DNA from: Dermatemys mawii
Taxonomy: Eukaryota; Chordata; Testudines; Dermatemydidae
Direction: 5' to 3'
Assembly: GCA_007922305.1 (NCBI GenBank)
Contig: ML677385.1
Coordinates: 8,520,336-8,584,335, forward strand
DNA length: 64,000 bases
Shown here in pieces: positions 44,730-56,429 of this stretch. Within the stretch, counting starts at the first letter, position 1. Each line of letters starts with the position of its first letter. The notes below the pieces were generated by a model. The model saw only the letters and a list, made by a program, of their open reading frames with translations. It did no database searches and was not told the origin of the DNA. A program made the translations under genes and the position numbers.

Positions 44730-44822
44730 AGTAGCCCAATCCTGCAAAGCACTTAAGTATATTTTACTTTAAGCACCTGCTTAAGATCCATTGATTTCAA
44801 TGGGACTGAAGCTCATGCGGAA
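44730..44822. repeat. palindromic MITE
   Basis: 'agcccaatcctgcaaagcac', 'ttactttaagcacctgctta', then 'ccattgatttcaatgggact' show the tcagcaaagc-type MITE. The right arm is eroded. Confidence 0.5.
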
Positions 44823-46018
44823 CCCTGAGTACTTTTTAGATCCAGTGATGTCAATTGGAGTAATGGGTGCGGTTAGCTGCCTGCAGGAGAGGAGCCAAGA
44901 GTAGCAGCACTTCATTGGGACAGCATTGATGAACTTCTTCTGTGGGATGTAATCCCATCTAGCCAGGATCAACTGGTTGGTCCATACAAACAACCATTCA
45001 GACTGGTGCAAGCCAGAGGGCAAGTCCATGGTTATTCTGCAGTCTAATATACCTTTCTAAGGGAGGTTGGGTCACTGACAGTATGTTCAAAGCAAGTCTG
45101 GTGAAGGCATAAGAGAGGTGGAGCAGACTTCCTTCAGTATACTCTCTAGTCACGACATCTCAAATTTAGTTGCTTCTTTCAAGGCCCCTGTACATAGGAG
45201 CCTGACAAGTCAGTGAAGCAGTTGTACACTTACCACATAATTTATTTGCCTTTTGGCTTCCTCTCCTAAGTTTGCCAGTGTAATATTCAATAAAATCTAT
45301 GTGTAATATATTCACCACATCTCAAGTGCTTATGCAGGGCTTTACGGCAAACAGCATTAGACTTTCACTCCAAAGTTGATTGAAGTCATTCAGGTGGTTC
45401 TAGCAGCAAAAAAATCATTTATGATGATCTTTTTAATGGATACTGGAAGAAATGTGATGCAAGATCTTAATTGAAATGTCAGGAATAGTTGAGCATAGGT
45501 GTTCTTCAAATCCATTGACCTGCCAGCTAAACAATAATAAATTATATTTATAGCAAAAATATTATTCTAGTGATGTAACCATAACATGTAAAATTAAAGT
45601 TGAAAGCATCACTTTAAAGGACTTACATGATTTATTGTAGTGAATGTTTACTACAATGATTATTAATACAGCTTCATAGATATGCATTGTGCTTTAGACA
45701 AAGAGCATGAAAGACTAGAAATCAGATTCTGATTTCTGTTATGTAATATAAATTTGGAAGAACTGATTTGATTTTCTGTGCACCAGTGTAACTAACTCCA
45801 TGGATTCTGTATATATAACCAAGTTAAGGTTGTAAGTCTTCTAACTTGCATGCTTCAATTTACAACCTTAATGTAGATGTTTGTATTGGACATGAATATT
45901 ACTCTACAAGTATGTGGCCCAAAGTTGGGTGAGGGATCCTTTGTTAAATAGCTGCCCCACATAAAAGGCAGATGCATTGTAACACTGGGTAAAGCCAGCC
46001 CATATGCATACAGATAGG
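44823..46018. other. no recognisable feature
   Basis: AT-rich unique DNA, especially 45500-45900. Confidence 0.4.
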
Positions 46019-46140
46019 ATCTACAGCAGGGGTGGGCAAACTATGACCCGCGGGCCGGATCCGGCGTGTGGGACCGTTCCATATGGCCCCCCAGCCGGGG
46101 AGGCTGCCCCCACACCTCCCCCAGAGCCGCGCCACGTAGC

Positions 46141-46402
46141 TCCTCCCTCCCCTGAGCCACACCACGTGGGCAGCACTCCGGGGGCGGGGTTGCATGCTCA
46201 ACCCCTCCCCCGGAGCCACGCCACAAGGGCAGCACTCCGGGGGCCGGGGGTACGTGCTCAGCCCCTCCCTGAATTGCACTGCGTGGGCGGCACACTAGGG
46301 GGCAGGGGCTGCGCACTGAACCCTTCCCCTGGAGCTGCGCCGCACGGGCGGCACTCTGGGGGGCCAGGGTTGCGAGCTCCCCTTCTTCCCCCAGAGCCAG
46401 GC
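46141..46402. repeat. 60-61-bp minisatellite, about 4 units
   Basis: Units run 'cctgagccacaccacgtggg' - 'cagcactccgggggcggggt' - 'tgcatgctcaacccct', repeated at about 60-base spacing (46150, 46211, 46271, 46331, partial at 46391) with substitutions. Confidence 0.75.
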
Positions 46403-46435
46403 TGAACATCCTATGGTAAGGAGGTGGAGGTGGGT

Positions 46436-46705
46436 TGGGGGCATGGTCTGGACGGGGCAGTCAGGGAGCAGGGTGGGTTGGATAGGGGATGGGGTTCTAG
46501 GGTGGTGGTTAGGGGATGGGAGGGTGGATAGGGATCGGGCAGTCAGGGGACAGGGGCAGGGGAATTGGGTAGGGGGGTGAGGTCCTGGGGGGTGGTTAGG
46601 GGGTCTCTGGAAGGGGCAGTCAGGGGATGGGGGGGTGGGATTGGATGGGTCGGGGTTTCTGAGGGGGCAGTCAGGTAGCGGGAAGTGGGAGGGGGCCGGA
46701 TTGGA
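46436..46705 (+). repeat. G-rich minisatellite, irregular unit
   Basis: 'ggggcagtcaggg' recurs at about 46454, 46537, 46614 and 46663 (spacing 83, 77, 49) with 'ggtggttaggg' between. Strong G over C asymmetry on +. Confidence 0.7.
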
Positions 46706-46795
46706 GGCAGGGCCTTCCCTACTCAGCCCTCCATATAATTTTGTAAACCCAATGTGGACCTCGGGCCAAAAAATTTGCCCACCCCTGATCTACAG

Positions 46796-48515
46796 GCAGG
46801 AATGCAACCCTGCATGTCATTTCTCAGAGAGACAGGCTCTCTGGGATGCAGATGAGACAAAAGAGTTGGCCAGACTGATCCCTTCCTGTCCCGAGAGCTG
46901 TGTTGACACATTTTTTTCCTGGGTGTTGCCCTGTTACAAACACAGCACAGGACCCAAAACAAGCTCAGAAACACTTGGGCCCCTGACACTTCAGCCTATC
47001 CTCTCCCCACTCTCTCACTCACTCTGCAGTGTCCTGTGTTCCTAAAGGTAATTTCTTCATTACATGAAAATCTCCCATACCACATCCTCTTGAACAGTAT
47101 CTGTGGGGGGAAGTCCACCCAGTCTCCTTCTCCTCCTCCTCTCTTGGCTGGTCTACATGGGTATGGAGTGACCAGATGACCCACTTCCTGTACCATGAGA
47201 GAAGTAGATGGTAGTGAAACTCCAAATCACATTTTTCAAAGAATAGTAAACTAAAGATGAAAAATACCTGCACTAGGCTATCTAATCTATTCTATTACAG
47301 GACTCACCATCCTTTCCTGAATATTAGAACATCCTGTAGACTGGCTCTCTGAAGCAAGCTGGGCTCAGTTTTATTTGTCATATAACAGCCATCTCTCAAG
47401 CCTCACTAATGATCTGTAACATATGGGCTAATTAGTGACCCCAGATGGGTAACCTGGGGATTAATTAGAAATATTGGCCACACCTATGGTCATGAAGCAG
47501 TGAAAGCTGGGAGAGAGAATTAGGGGCATTTCTCTCTGGGAACAGGCTGAGGAAGTTAGATTAAGGCACTTGCTGGAAACAGGGTAAGCTTCTGTAGGAG
47601 AGCTTTAAGTTAGGGCCTGTAACAGGAGAAGACGACCCCTCCTCCCTGCAAGGCAGCGGAGTAGGGGAGGGAAATCTTGAGAGAGAGTTTCCAACAATCA
47701 GGGACATTCCTAAGGGAAGCTGCTGGACTCCATAGGGAATGGCAGCCAGAGGGGAATTCTGCTGAAGAAGAGGCAGGACAGCATAGCTCTGCAGGAACAA
47801 GGAGAAGGGGCTGAGAAACAGATGAATTTAGTGGTACTTGAGAGGGGCTGCTAGTTTGGGTATGTGATTTGGAACTGAGGTTGGACCTTTTGTTCTCCTG
47901 GAAGGGGACTGAACTGATGTGACTTGGCCAGAGGATTGAGCTGTGGAAAACCTGGTGAGAGGCAGATGGTCAACTGGGATATAAGGACCCCTTGTAGTAT
48001 CAAACCTTGACACAAGGGGTATTAAGGATGGCTTGTGCACTACTGTATACTTACTTATACTCTGGAGTGCCCGTGCTGTAAAAATGTCAGAAGTGCTTGA
48101 GTTTCAAAAGTACTTTGGACCTTATTGTAAATACTAGGAAGGTCCTGAATGAATGGAGCTGCAGGAAAGGGTTTGCACTGGTTACTTGTTACTGGAGGAT
48201 CTGTCTGGAGAAGGAGGAAAAGTGAATTGATCAGTCATTCCCTCAAAGACTTTTTGTACTGACAGTCTGATGCTAGGAGGAAGTGGTGAAGACTTACCAA
48301 TCCTCTCCTGTAAATAATAAGTTCAGAGTGGGAAATGAATGAAGATTCAGCGTGGTTCCTATATCTCTTGAAGACCAGTTCACCCATCCCTGTGCAGTGA
48401 CTCATTAATGCTGCGTAGATAGGAGCCTAAGAATGAGACCTAGTGTTAGGAGTATTGAGGTCACCAAAGGCAATGAGCACTAGTGGTGTTTTTCATCCAT
48501 AGTTTCTGAAGTGCT
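46796..48515. other. purine-rich LTR-like stretch at 47400-48180, rest unrecognised
   Basis: 'ccacacctatggtcatgaag', 'gctgggagagagaattaggg' and 'ggatataaggaccccttgta' look like LTR U3 and leader sequence of the kind at 17137. I could not find paired termini. Confidence 0.3.
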
Positions 48516-48519
48516 TTCC

Positions 48520-48662
48520 AAAGGGAGATTCTGTCAGCATAACTATCCCCATTTTCTAGGGAAGGACAATTAAGGGACTTGCCCAAGGACCCACAGTAAA
48601 TCAATGGCATGAGATGTGGGTTCTAATTCCATCTCTGTCTCCCAGCTCCATGGTCTAATTAT
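48520..48662 (-). mobile_element. MIR-type SINE, antisense
   Basis: 'ctatccccattttctaggga', 'gggacttgcccaaggaccca' and 'gatgtgggttctaattccat' are the reverse complement of the MIR core. Confidence 0.75.
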
Positions 48663-50134
48663 TGGACAACAGTTGCCCCTTTGTCCCAATGATGGTGGAA
48701 CAATTTGTATAGTGGAGGTGCTGAGAGCCATTGAACCAAATTGTAAATCCTGTATATAATGAAAACCATTTCAAGCCAGGGGGTGCGACAGCCGCTGTAG
48801 TTCCAGCACCTATGCTTTGTCCATGTTCACAAGTAGTTTTTGGCCACTTTCTGAGTCTTGGAAAGAAAGGGAGAGAAATAGTCTTGTTGCCAGACAACAA
48901 ACACTAATAATGACTGCCATGCATGTATTGCTATCAGTCTCTGAGAGTAGTTACTCTTGCATCCAATGACAAGAGCAGTGATGCATTTGTGGGCCTCAGG
49001 AAGACAGAAACTTGGCATCTGAAACCAAAAATAATGCCCTTCAAAGAGGTTTTGCCCATTTTCAAGTGGTTTGAGAAGAGAGGCTTCCCATTAACCATAA
49101 TCAATGGTAAAAGAAAATATCACTAGCATCAAAATTGTAGTAGTAGAACCTTAGTAACTCTTGTTTCTGTAATTTACAAATTTGTTAATTTGCTCAAATT
49201 TGAAGGTTTTACCCCATTACTAAGCACAGATTTAATAGCAGAGTGGTGTAGGGAGGACTAAGATTACATTACTTTTACAATATATACTACTGTACATTTG
49301 CTAGGATAGTATAAAGCATGCATTCATTAAAATAACCCTGAAGTATTATAAAGTACTGTGGGCTCACAAAAAGGTTCTCTTTATACCTTTTAAATATTAG
49401 CACTTAGAACTGCTTATTAATAGACTGCAGACTCTGTGCTGGAGAGTGAGGAATCTCAACAGCATGACAAGTCATAAGATTTTGCACAGATTTTGCCATT
49501 ATTCTGATTGTGCAAAAATTACTTTATTTGATTACAATTGTATCCGTTGGGGTGGTGGTTGTCCATTGGAGGGTACATACCTTACACTGGGCCCAAAGGG
49601 GACAGAGAGAGCCTAACCCTACTACACCTGGATTAGGGAGTAAGTATCCATCCTAGAGGGAGAACTTAAAAGAGCTGAACCCAGATCTCTAGCACTTTTT
49701 CAACGAGAGAAGCCTGGCTGGCGTCAGGGAGCTGAGCTGGATTGCTGGCAGACAGAGCCTCTCTGAAGGAAGGTAAGTCTGTGAGAGGGAGCCCAAGGCA
49801 GTTGGGAATGAAAGCAGGAGGAAATGAGTCCATCCAAAGTTCTGCTCACTGGTGGAGGGGCCCTGTTGAGACAGAGACTGGCCTGTGAGGGAAGGGTAAA
49901 GAGAGCTCCCTTCCATCAGAGCCAGCTGGATAGCAGAAAGTGGTCAGAGACTCTTCAGGGAGCCTGTGGAAGAGGGTTAAGGGGAGTAGCGTTTGTACAC
50001 TAGGAGCCTAGGAAGAGGCTGAGGTAAAAGCCCCAGACAGGGCAAGGTAACAAGTGGTCTAAAGACGTAGCAAGGGGTCTGCTGTACTTGACTGCCTAGT
50101 CAGGGGTCCTTGGATCAAAAAGTGTGGAGAGGGA
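48663..50134. other. unique DNA, then LTR-like purine-rich stretch 49560-50130
   Basis: 'agaacttaaaagagctgaac' gives a TATA-like TTAAAAG, followed by 'gcctctctgaaggaaggtaa' and more G/A-rich sequence. It resumes after the hAT MITE at 50349, so the MITE probably sits inside this LTR-like sequence. Ends undefined. Confidence 0.35.
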
Positions 50135-50142
50135 AGGCATGG

Positions 50143-50348
50143 CAGGGCCGGCTCTACTATTTTTTGCCACCCCAAGCAAAAAAAAAAAAAAAAAAAAGCA
50201 GCCAGAGCGCCGCCGCCAAAGCAAAAAAACCCAACCAAACAAAAACAGCTGGAGCAGAGTGTGCCGCCCTAAGAATGGACGGAATGCCGCCCCCTCCAGT
50301 GCCGCCCCAAGAAGATGCTTTCTAGGCTGGTGCCTAGAGCCAGCCCTG
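50143..50348. mobile_element. hAT MITE, 206 bp
   Basis: Inverted ends cagggccggctct and agagccagccctg. Flanks aggcatgg (50135-50142) and atgcgtgg (50349-50356) match at 6 of 8 positions. It contains a 19-A run near 50179 and repeated gccgcc motifs ('gcgccgccgccaaagc', 'tgccgccccctccagtgccg'). Confidence 0.82.
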
Positions 50349-50420
50349 ATGCGTGGGTTCCTCTACCAGCCCACAGAGGAAGCTGGTGTGGAACCCCTCG
50401 TCAAAGAGTAAGGACGCTGA

Positions 50421-50502
50421 GGTGATTTAGCTGGGGCTGGTCCTGCTTTGAGCAGAGGGTTGGACTAGATGACCTCCTGAGGTCCCTTCCTGATATTCTA
50501 TG
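50421..50502 (+). mobile_element. CR1 LINE 3' end, sense, very short
   Basis: 'ggtgatttagctggggctgg', 'tggactagatgacctcctga' and 'tgatattctatga' are the last ~80 bases of a CR1. Confidence 0.88.
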
Positions 50503-52816
50503 ACTAGTGAGTCTGGAATCAGACTGGAGGTCCAATGTGAAATTGAGGGCGTATAACTTTTTGAACTCTTGGTACCCTGGAAAGGGTGAGGACATTGACT
50601 TAGCCAGAGGGCTGAGTTGCAAGAAGCAGCAGACCCTTGCAGGGATAGAATGGCTATCAGCAGGGAGAGCTAAAGGAGGACAGCCTGTCTGCCATGCCTA
50701 GCTATGAGGGAATGTGCCAGCTGGTGAGCTGCATGTTGAAGTTTCGCCTGTTGAATGTTTATGAAGCATGGCTGTACAACACAGGCATTCTTTCTGTGAT
50801 ATAGTAAAAAACCAAGCATAATCATGTGTATTTACTAATTCACAAAACTCAGTAAAGCCCATTAGATATTTGTCATCGTGCAAAATAGCAAGATCATACG
50901 GTAAGCAGTATTGCAGTAGTATAATAAATGATCAGTTGCATTCAGGGCCTATTCCATTACCATTTAAGTCAAAGTCCAGTTTTTTCACTGACTTCAATGG
51001 AAGTAGGATTTGGAGCACAATAAATGTATTATTCTTGTTCTGCATGTTAGAACAGCAGTCCATGATATACAAGCTTGTAAAGAAGCATGTAGTAAAAATA
51101 CTTTAACAATCTGCTATAAATTAAACACAGACCTTAATGTAATAGTGAATATTTGTTAGCAGCAACTGTAGGTCTATATATGCCAAGTTAGCTTAGTAAT
51201 TTAACTCACTCATCTTCTGAACTGCACATAAGGAAGATCGCTGGTGATTATATGTGTCTAGTTAACCTCTGTGGGGAAACTCCTTGTCTTTGTGTATATG
51301 GTCATGAAAGAGAAGCAACATGTTCCTGGCCTAAGAAGGTTTTGCCCTTGGACACCTTGTCAGTCAGAAATGGCATTTTCTTACTCACTGGATTTGATTT
51401 TTTGTGTTTTTCCCCCCCAAATCATGTCTGCTTATTTTAAGTAACAAATTAATTCTTACAATTCCTCATTCCATTTAAGGCTGCAGACCTGACAAAGCCA
51501 TGAATTCTCTATCTCTTGTCTTCTGGCTCATGAAGAAATATGAACTAAGTCCCAATGGCAGAATGTCTATTAGTGATGTCACAGTCTGAAGAACACAATG
51601 TGTCTTTCAAATTCCAAGTTTAGTTTGCAGGGTTAATTATTGAGGTGCGGGGAGAAGGGGAATCCTTGTACTTGGACTTGGACTTAAAAAAGGTGCTCTG
51701 GAATCACTAAGGCAATAATTCTGGAACCCCAAAATATCCTTTAAAGAGTCACTCTTCAGAGTATGCAATGGTTATCCTAGCCCATAGATAATGCCCTATG
51801 CTAAATATAAGGAGCATAAATTGTATGTTGAGGTTATTTAGTTATCAGATAAAAAACAGGAAATGTCCAGGATGACTTCTAAAATTGTGCTTTAAGGCAC
51901 TTTCATATAACTCTGGTGGGCATTATCAGTTCCGTCTGGGCAGCAAATGAGAACCTGAATGAGACCATTTTTCATAAAGTATATATATTCCAACAGGACT
52001 TGTATATGAATAATACATAGTGTGAATACTACCACATTTTTCAAACACTGAAAAGATTCCACATGAACAGTTAAATGGATTTCTTTGAATGTTAGGGTGG
52101 AAAAGAATATCTTAGGCATTGGACAGAAAATGTGGGGACATCAATATGACTGAACTCAAATGGCTATAGTGTATATATATAAAGATGATATAACACAGTA
52201 GAATCAAATGCAGAAACCTGGGATTGGTTCCTCACTTGAGGTCCCTGTCTTGTAAACTTTGCTGCTGATTTCAATGAGAGGAGACCTGGCAGAATTGGGC
52301 CCTTTCAAAGCAAGAGAATCCTTATTCTAACCAAGAATATGCTGAAGAAGCATTTGCCAATAAACTGTGTCAGTTTAGGGATCTCTTCTCCATATCCGTT
52401 CTTATCCCCGTATCTCTGCTTTTTCCCAGTCAGATATTAATGTATTAAGTAGATTTACGTATAACAAAGACAATTAATGTATTGTAAACTTTGTTATGTT
52501 TACAAACTTTCTTTTTGAAAAAATACACAATTCACTAGTTTTAGATGCTAAGGGCTTGGATTAGGAGACATCTTCACATTGGGGCGTGAAATGGGGTGTA
52601 TAAACCCTACATGGGGACAGTTTGTGGCCCTGCCCTTCTGGACCTGCAGAGTCTTCTCTAGCTAGAGGAAGGGCTTAAAAGGGTGCCAGCCAGCTCAGAA
52701 GGTGGGCAGACAGGTCAGTCTTCCCATTCTATCTTGAAAACTCCTGAGTAAGGGTATAGCAGGAGACCTGGCTGCAGGGATGAAGTATGCAAGTTGTAGT
52801 AAGCCTAGGTCCTAGA
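50503..52816. other. mostly unique; MITE fragments at 50945-51015 and 52225-52303; LTR-like 52560-52800
   Basis: 'cagggcctattccattacca' with 'cactgacttcaatggaagta' is a partial MITE. 'ctgctgatttcaatgagagg' with 'agaattgggccc' is another. 52560-52800 includes 'gagtcttctctagctagagg' and 'aagggcttaaaagggtgcca' (TATA-like), resembling an LTR promoter. No termini found. Confidence 0.35.
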
Positions 52817-53810
52817 TAGGATGACCAGGTGTCTGGTTTTGGACTGGAACACCTGGTCCAAAAGGGATCCTGTTGGCTCCAGCCAGTACCTCTGACCTGG
52901 CTGTTGAATGTCCAGTTCAGACAGCACCACAGCGAGGCTGGTAGGTTCCCTGGCAGCTGCCATACCATGGACTGCGCGGCTCCTGGGTTGGGAAGCAGCT
53001 GAAATATTTGGCTTCTAGCCTTAGGGGCTGTTGTGGGGAGGGGAGGGTTAAGTGCTGCCCCGCCCACAGACGCAACTCCCATTGACTGGGTGAGGGTAGA
53101 GGCAGAACTAGCGCCACTCAAGCACTCTACAGGTGGCTGTTGAGGGGTTGCGTGGCTCATGTCTCTCCCGCTGTTGCCTGGCCCTATTCTACTCACATAG
53201 CTGGGTTCAAGCTATGGCACATGCCCTGCAGCAAACTGTGGTCTGTTGCCCCATTGCCGGCACCCAGAAGTTGGAGGTATGTGTATCCTCATCTCCGAAT
53301 GCTGGGAATTGGGCTGTACCCCCATCATTGCATTCCTCCCCATCCCACACACACCTCCATCACCCACACTGCATTATTCCCCATCCCACCACCTGCCCCC
53401 ATACCACTCACTGCATCCCATCCCATCCTGCCCCCACAACTACCCACCCCAACCCTGTAACCCTTACAGCGCTCTCCCACCCTTCCTCTCCTCCTCCCAG
53501 AGCCACCACTCCCATGTCCCTCACCCCCCTGCACCTAATTCACCTCCATACACTGCTGCACTCCCATTGTGTCCCTATACACCCCTGTGTCTTCCACATC
53601 CTCATTCACCTGTAGTCTTCTGCCTCCCTCTGCATCTACGTCCACCTAACATACCCCCCACACTCCCTCCTCTGTCCTTCATTGCCCACTCTCACTCCCA
53701 TCCTACTCTCATACTTGGTCTCTTTCCCTCCCCATCCTTTTTCCTCCACCCCACCCCACCCCACATATTTTCCCCTCCAGCCCACCCTGCTCTCTTCCCA
53801 GCTGGGTGAT
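52817..53810. repeat. GC/C-rich interspersed repeat, left part with 'ggatgaccaggtgtctggtt' end
   Basis: Left end 'aggatgaccaggtgtctggt' is followed by a self-complementary 'tggactggaacacctggtcc'. Sequence rises in GC, then from 53320 to 53800 is C-rich with CCCATCCC and CACC motifs. Frames of 97-187 codons on both strands are low-complexity Pro/His/Ser and Gly/Arg and are rejected as genes. By recognition this is the left part of a long non-autonomous repeat whose right end lies at 54727-54875. Confidence 0.5.
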
Positions 53811-53847
53811 CTAGGCAATCCCTGGAAAAGTATATGAAAAGGTATCC

Positions 53848-53940
53848 CTGTGTAAGTGTGTGTATGCATGCAATGTATGTGTGTAAAGACTTTGTGTCTT
53901 TGTGTAGGGAGGTGCGTGTATTGCCGCATGTGTGTGGATA
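53848..53940. repeat. degenerate (TG)n
   Basis: 'gtaagtgtgtgtatgcatgc' and 'aatgtatgtgtgtaaagact' then 'cgcatgtgtgtggataaaat'. Alternating purine-pyrimidine tract. Confidence 0.6.
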
Positions 53941-54204
53941 AAATGTGCAGCCTAACTCTTTTGCTTTTATTTCTTTTGCTGGCTTGTGCACAAAAAAAAC
54001 TGATGACATAAAATGTGTGTATTCATTTCATAATAAGATTTTAAAAGAGAGGGGAACTCTGAAAGAAATATATTTCTTAAAAAGTGAATGTTGTTGACTA
54101 GTAATTGTAGAAGAGTCAATGTATCAGACATTTCTCCCCACCTTTGTCTAGCTACCTTATAAACTCTTTGTTGCAGACGCTCTCTTTTTATGTGTATGTC
54201 CAGC

Positions 54205-54275
54205 ACCTACCACCCTGGAGCCCTGATCTTAGCTGGGGCCTCTAGGCACTAAACAACAATTGTAATAATAAATAT
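54205..54275 (+). repeat. SINE tail, sense
   Basis: 'gtccagcacctaccaccctg', 'gagccctgatcttagctggg' and 'gcctctaggcactaaacaac' end in 'tgtaataataaata', the 3' terminus of the shared SINE tail. Confidence 0.65.
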
Positions 54276-54726
54276 TGTGGAAGTATATGTGTTAGTGCAT
54301 GCTAGGTGTGTGCTCATGAATACACGTGTATCTGCATGTAGGTGTGGGAGTCAGTTTCTACAGATTTAATTATATAGGTATCTGGACTGCTGTGCATTTC
54401 TGTGGTTGTGCTCTATGGATTTGTATTTGGGCTTCAGGAGAGCGCCTTTAAGGGACCCATTGCAGCTGCGATAACGTCTGGTCCTAATTCCACAGATAAA
54501 ATTACAAGAACTTAAGTGAACAAAAAAACATGGAGCTGATTACAGAAAAACGGGAAGAGGGGAGGGAAAGAATCATGAAAACCTTTGTGAAATTTCATTT
54601 TATTAAAAAAATTACCCTTTTTGACTATTTTGCTGCCAACTATTGTGTTCTGTAACAAATAAAACCCGAATTTAGCATAATACATCTGTCAAAACAATAG
54701 ATATGCTTGTTTGGGCCTTGCAGTGA

Positions 54727-54875
54727 AAATGAGCATGTGAGGAGAGGTGAGGGAGATGGACTGAGCAGGGGTGTGGCCTTGAGAAGGGGAAGGGAAGGGT
54801 GTCGGGAAAGGGTGGGACAGAGGGCAGTGCAAGGGTGTGTGGTTTTCTGGAATTAGGAAGTTGGCAACCCTAGCT
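54727..54875 (+). repeat. G-rich repeat right end with 'gttggcaaccct'
   Basis: 'ggaagggaagggtgtcggga' and 'aagggtgtgtggttttctgg' lead to 'aggaagttggcaaccct'. Probable right terminus of the repeat that starts at 52817. Left tagata and right tagcta flanks are a weak candidate duplication. Confidence 0.45.
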
Positions 54876-55515
54876 ATGAAGGGGGCAGTAGCCTTTCACT
54901 AGGCCAGAGGAACCCTAATACTCAATATTCTGGAGGATTGTTTGTGAAATTTTGACCATCCCCTGGACTGGGAGGGTAAGTGGTTGGAAGTGGGTCAGGG
55001 AGGCAGTTCTGAAGCACTCCTGGGTACTTGATATTGCTGCCTCTTGTAGAGCCTTTGTTTGGAGCCCAGTGGAGAGGAAGGGCACCCAAGCCCTCTGAAA
55101 AGGGAACAACCCTCCCTGCCCTTCCCTCCCCCCGGAGATAAGAGGGATAGAGATATTGTAAACCCTGAGGCAAGGGTGCAGAGGTGGGCTGAAGACTTTC
55201 TTTTGTGGGGACTTAATATATTTTTGAACTGTTATCCCAGAAGTGGTTAGACTCAATTGGTGTCCTGGATAGAGGGCCAAGGTTCTAGCTGCTAGGAGAG
55301 GGACTGCCACATTGCTGAAGTGAAAGCTGTAGATGGGGGAGGACTGAAGCCAAGTGACCTAATTACTAGTGGTAAGTGATGCCTTGTCACAGGAGAAGAA
55401 GGTAGAAGGAACCAAATGTGACAGATGTTAGTCATGTTGCTTGATGTTCACTGGAAGGACTCAAATGCCACACTGAGGGGCACAATATAAGAATTTGTAT
55501 AGAGTAGAAGGAAGT
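54876..55515. other. purine-rich LTR-like stretch, undefined
   Basis: 'aagtggttggaagtgggtca' to 'gaactgttatcccagaagtg' has LTR-leader texture. Termini not found; frames up to 131 codons without domain. Confidence 0.3.
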
Positions 55516-55519
55516 ATGA

Positions 55520-55705
55520 GAATCATAAATTAGAGGTGGCAGACATCTCTGAGATCATCCAGTCAGTTTTCCTATATTTCCAGCAGCATATATTTTATCT
55601 AGTTGTTTTACACAGCTAGGTTTCCAACACGTTGCTAAGAAGATTATTTCATAGCCCAGTAGACCTGGCTGTTGGAAGGATTTTCTTGATTTTTTTTAAC
55701 TTCAC
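55520..55705 (-). mobile_element. CR1 (old subfamily), antisense, diverged
   Basis: 'gaatcataaattagaggtgg', 'ctctgagatcatccagtcag', 'tatttcatagcccagtagac' and 'ggctgttggaaggattttct' follow the antisense order of a CR1 3' end. Confidence 0.6.
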
Positions 55706-56429
55706 ATTTTTCCTTTTAAAATTTCATTGAATTGTTTACAGTTATAGTGCCATAAACTATGCCTCCATTCCTGGGGTCAGATTATCACCTCCCATAGTAA
55801 AACCTGCAAGAGGAGTACTGGGGAGAGGAAAGGTCCACAAAGATTCCTCACACCTCATTTTGTCAGGGGAAGTGGTTGCCCTGGGTGGTTGCCCAGGTTC
55901 CTGTACATCCACTGTGGCTGTTTCCTAGTTCAGCAAGCAATAGATCCAAGATGATTTCTGCTCTGATTAGAGTGTACTTGTTGGATCATAAAAGCTGTCT
56001 TCTGTGTAACATGAACCTCAGTAATGATGCCTAAATTTAGTTGTATATGTTAACAGGTCCAGGAAACTTTGATTTCCATTCTCCTTCTAGCCTAATGGTC
56101 TGTAGCACCTTAGGGGCAAAATGACATTAAAAACAAAGTAACTATTTCTATGTTGCTATAACCCAGGAACAAGCTGTACAGTTAAAAAAAAAAAAGTAAG
56201 CCTTTTTATAGGAAGAGCTGAAAAGTCAAAAATGCTGGAGCCATGCTTTACATGGAATGGTAGAAATATCATGAATTTGAGCCATTTTAGAAAAAAAAAC
56301 GTACTGAAGATTACATTAATGCCGAGCTGCTATTCTAAGGGAAATAGTCACAATTTCTCCTGCTGCTTTCTGTTCAACTGCAAGAGTAACTCGTGCATTT
56401 TTTTTTTTTTTAAAAAAAACATGGTCAGT
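55706..56429. other. no recognisable feature
   Basis: Unique DNA with A- and T-homopolymers (56186-56196, 56398-56411). Confidence 0.4.

Larger units (their letters stand above)
46027..46787. mobile_element. hAT non-autonomous element, 761 bp
   Basis: Perfect 14-bp inverted ends: caggggtgggcaaa and tttgcccacccctg. A perfect 8-bp target duplication atctacag flanks it (46019-46026, 46788-46795). The interior is mostly two GC-rich minisatellites, not coding; frames of 111-133 codons on both strands are compositional. CpG-rich content and the intact duplication suggest a younger insertion than the surrounding CR1s. Confidence 0.92.

Noticed and set aside
46060..46400. CpG island promoter
   Set aside because: CpG richness is confined to the transposon between exact target duplications.
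46004..46409. Open frames of 111-133 codons on both strands
   Set aside because: Explained by the GC-rich minisatellite in the hAT element.
53133..53809. Overlapping open frames of 106-187 codons in several frames
   Set aside because: C-rich low-complexity DNA leaves several frames open at once; products are Pro/His/Ser repeats.
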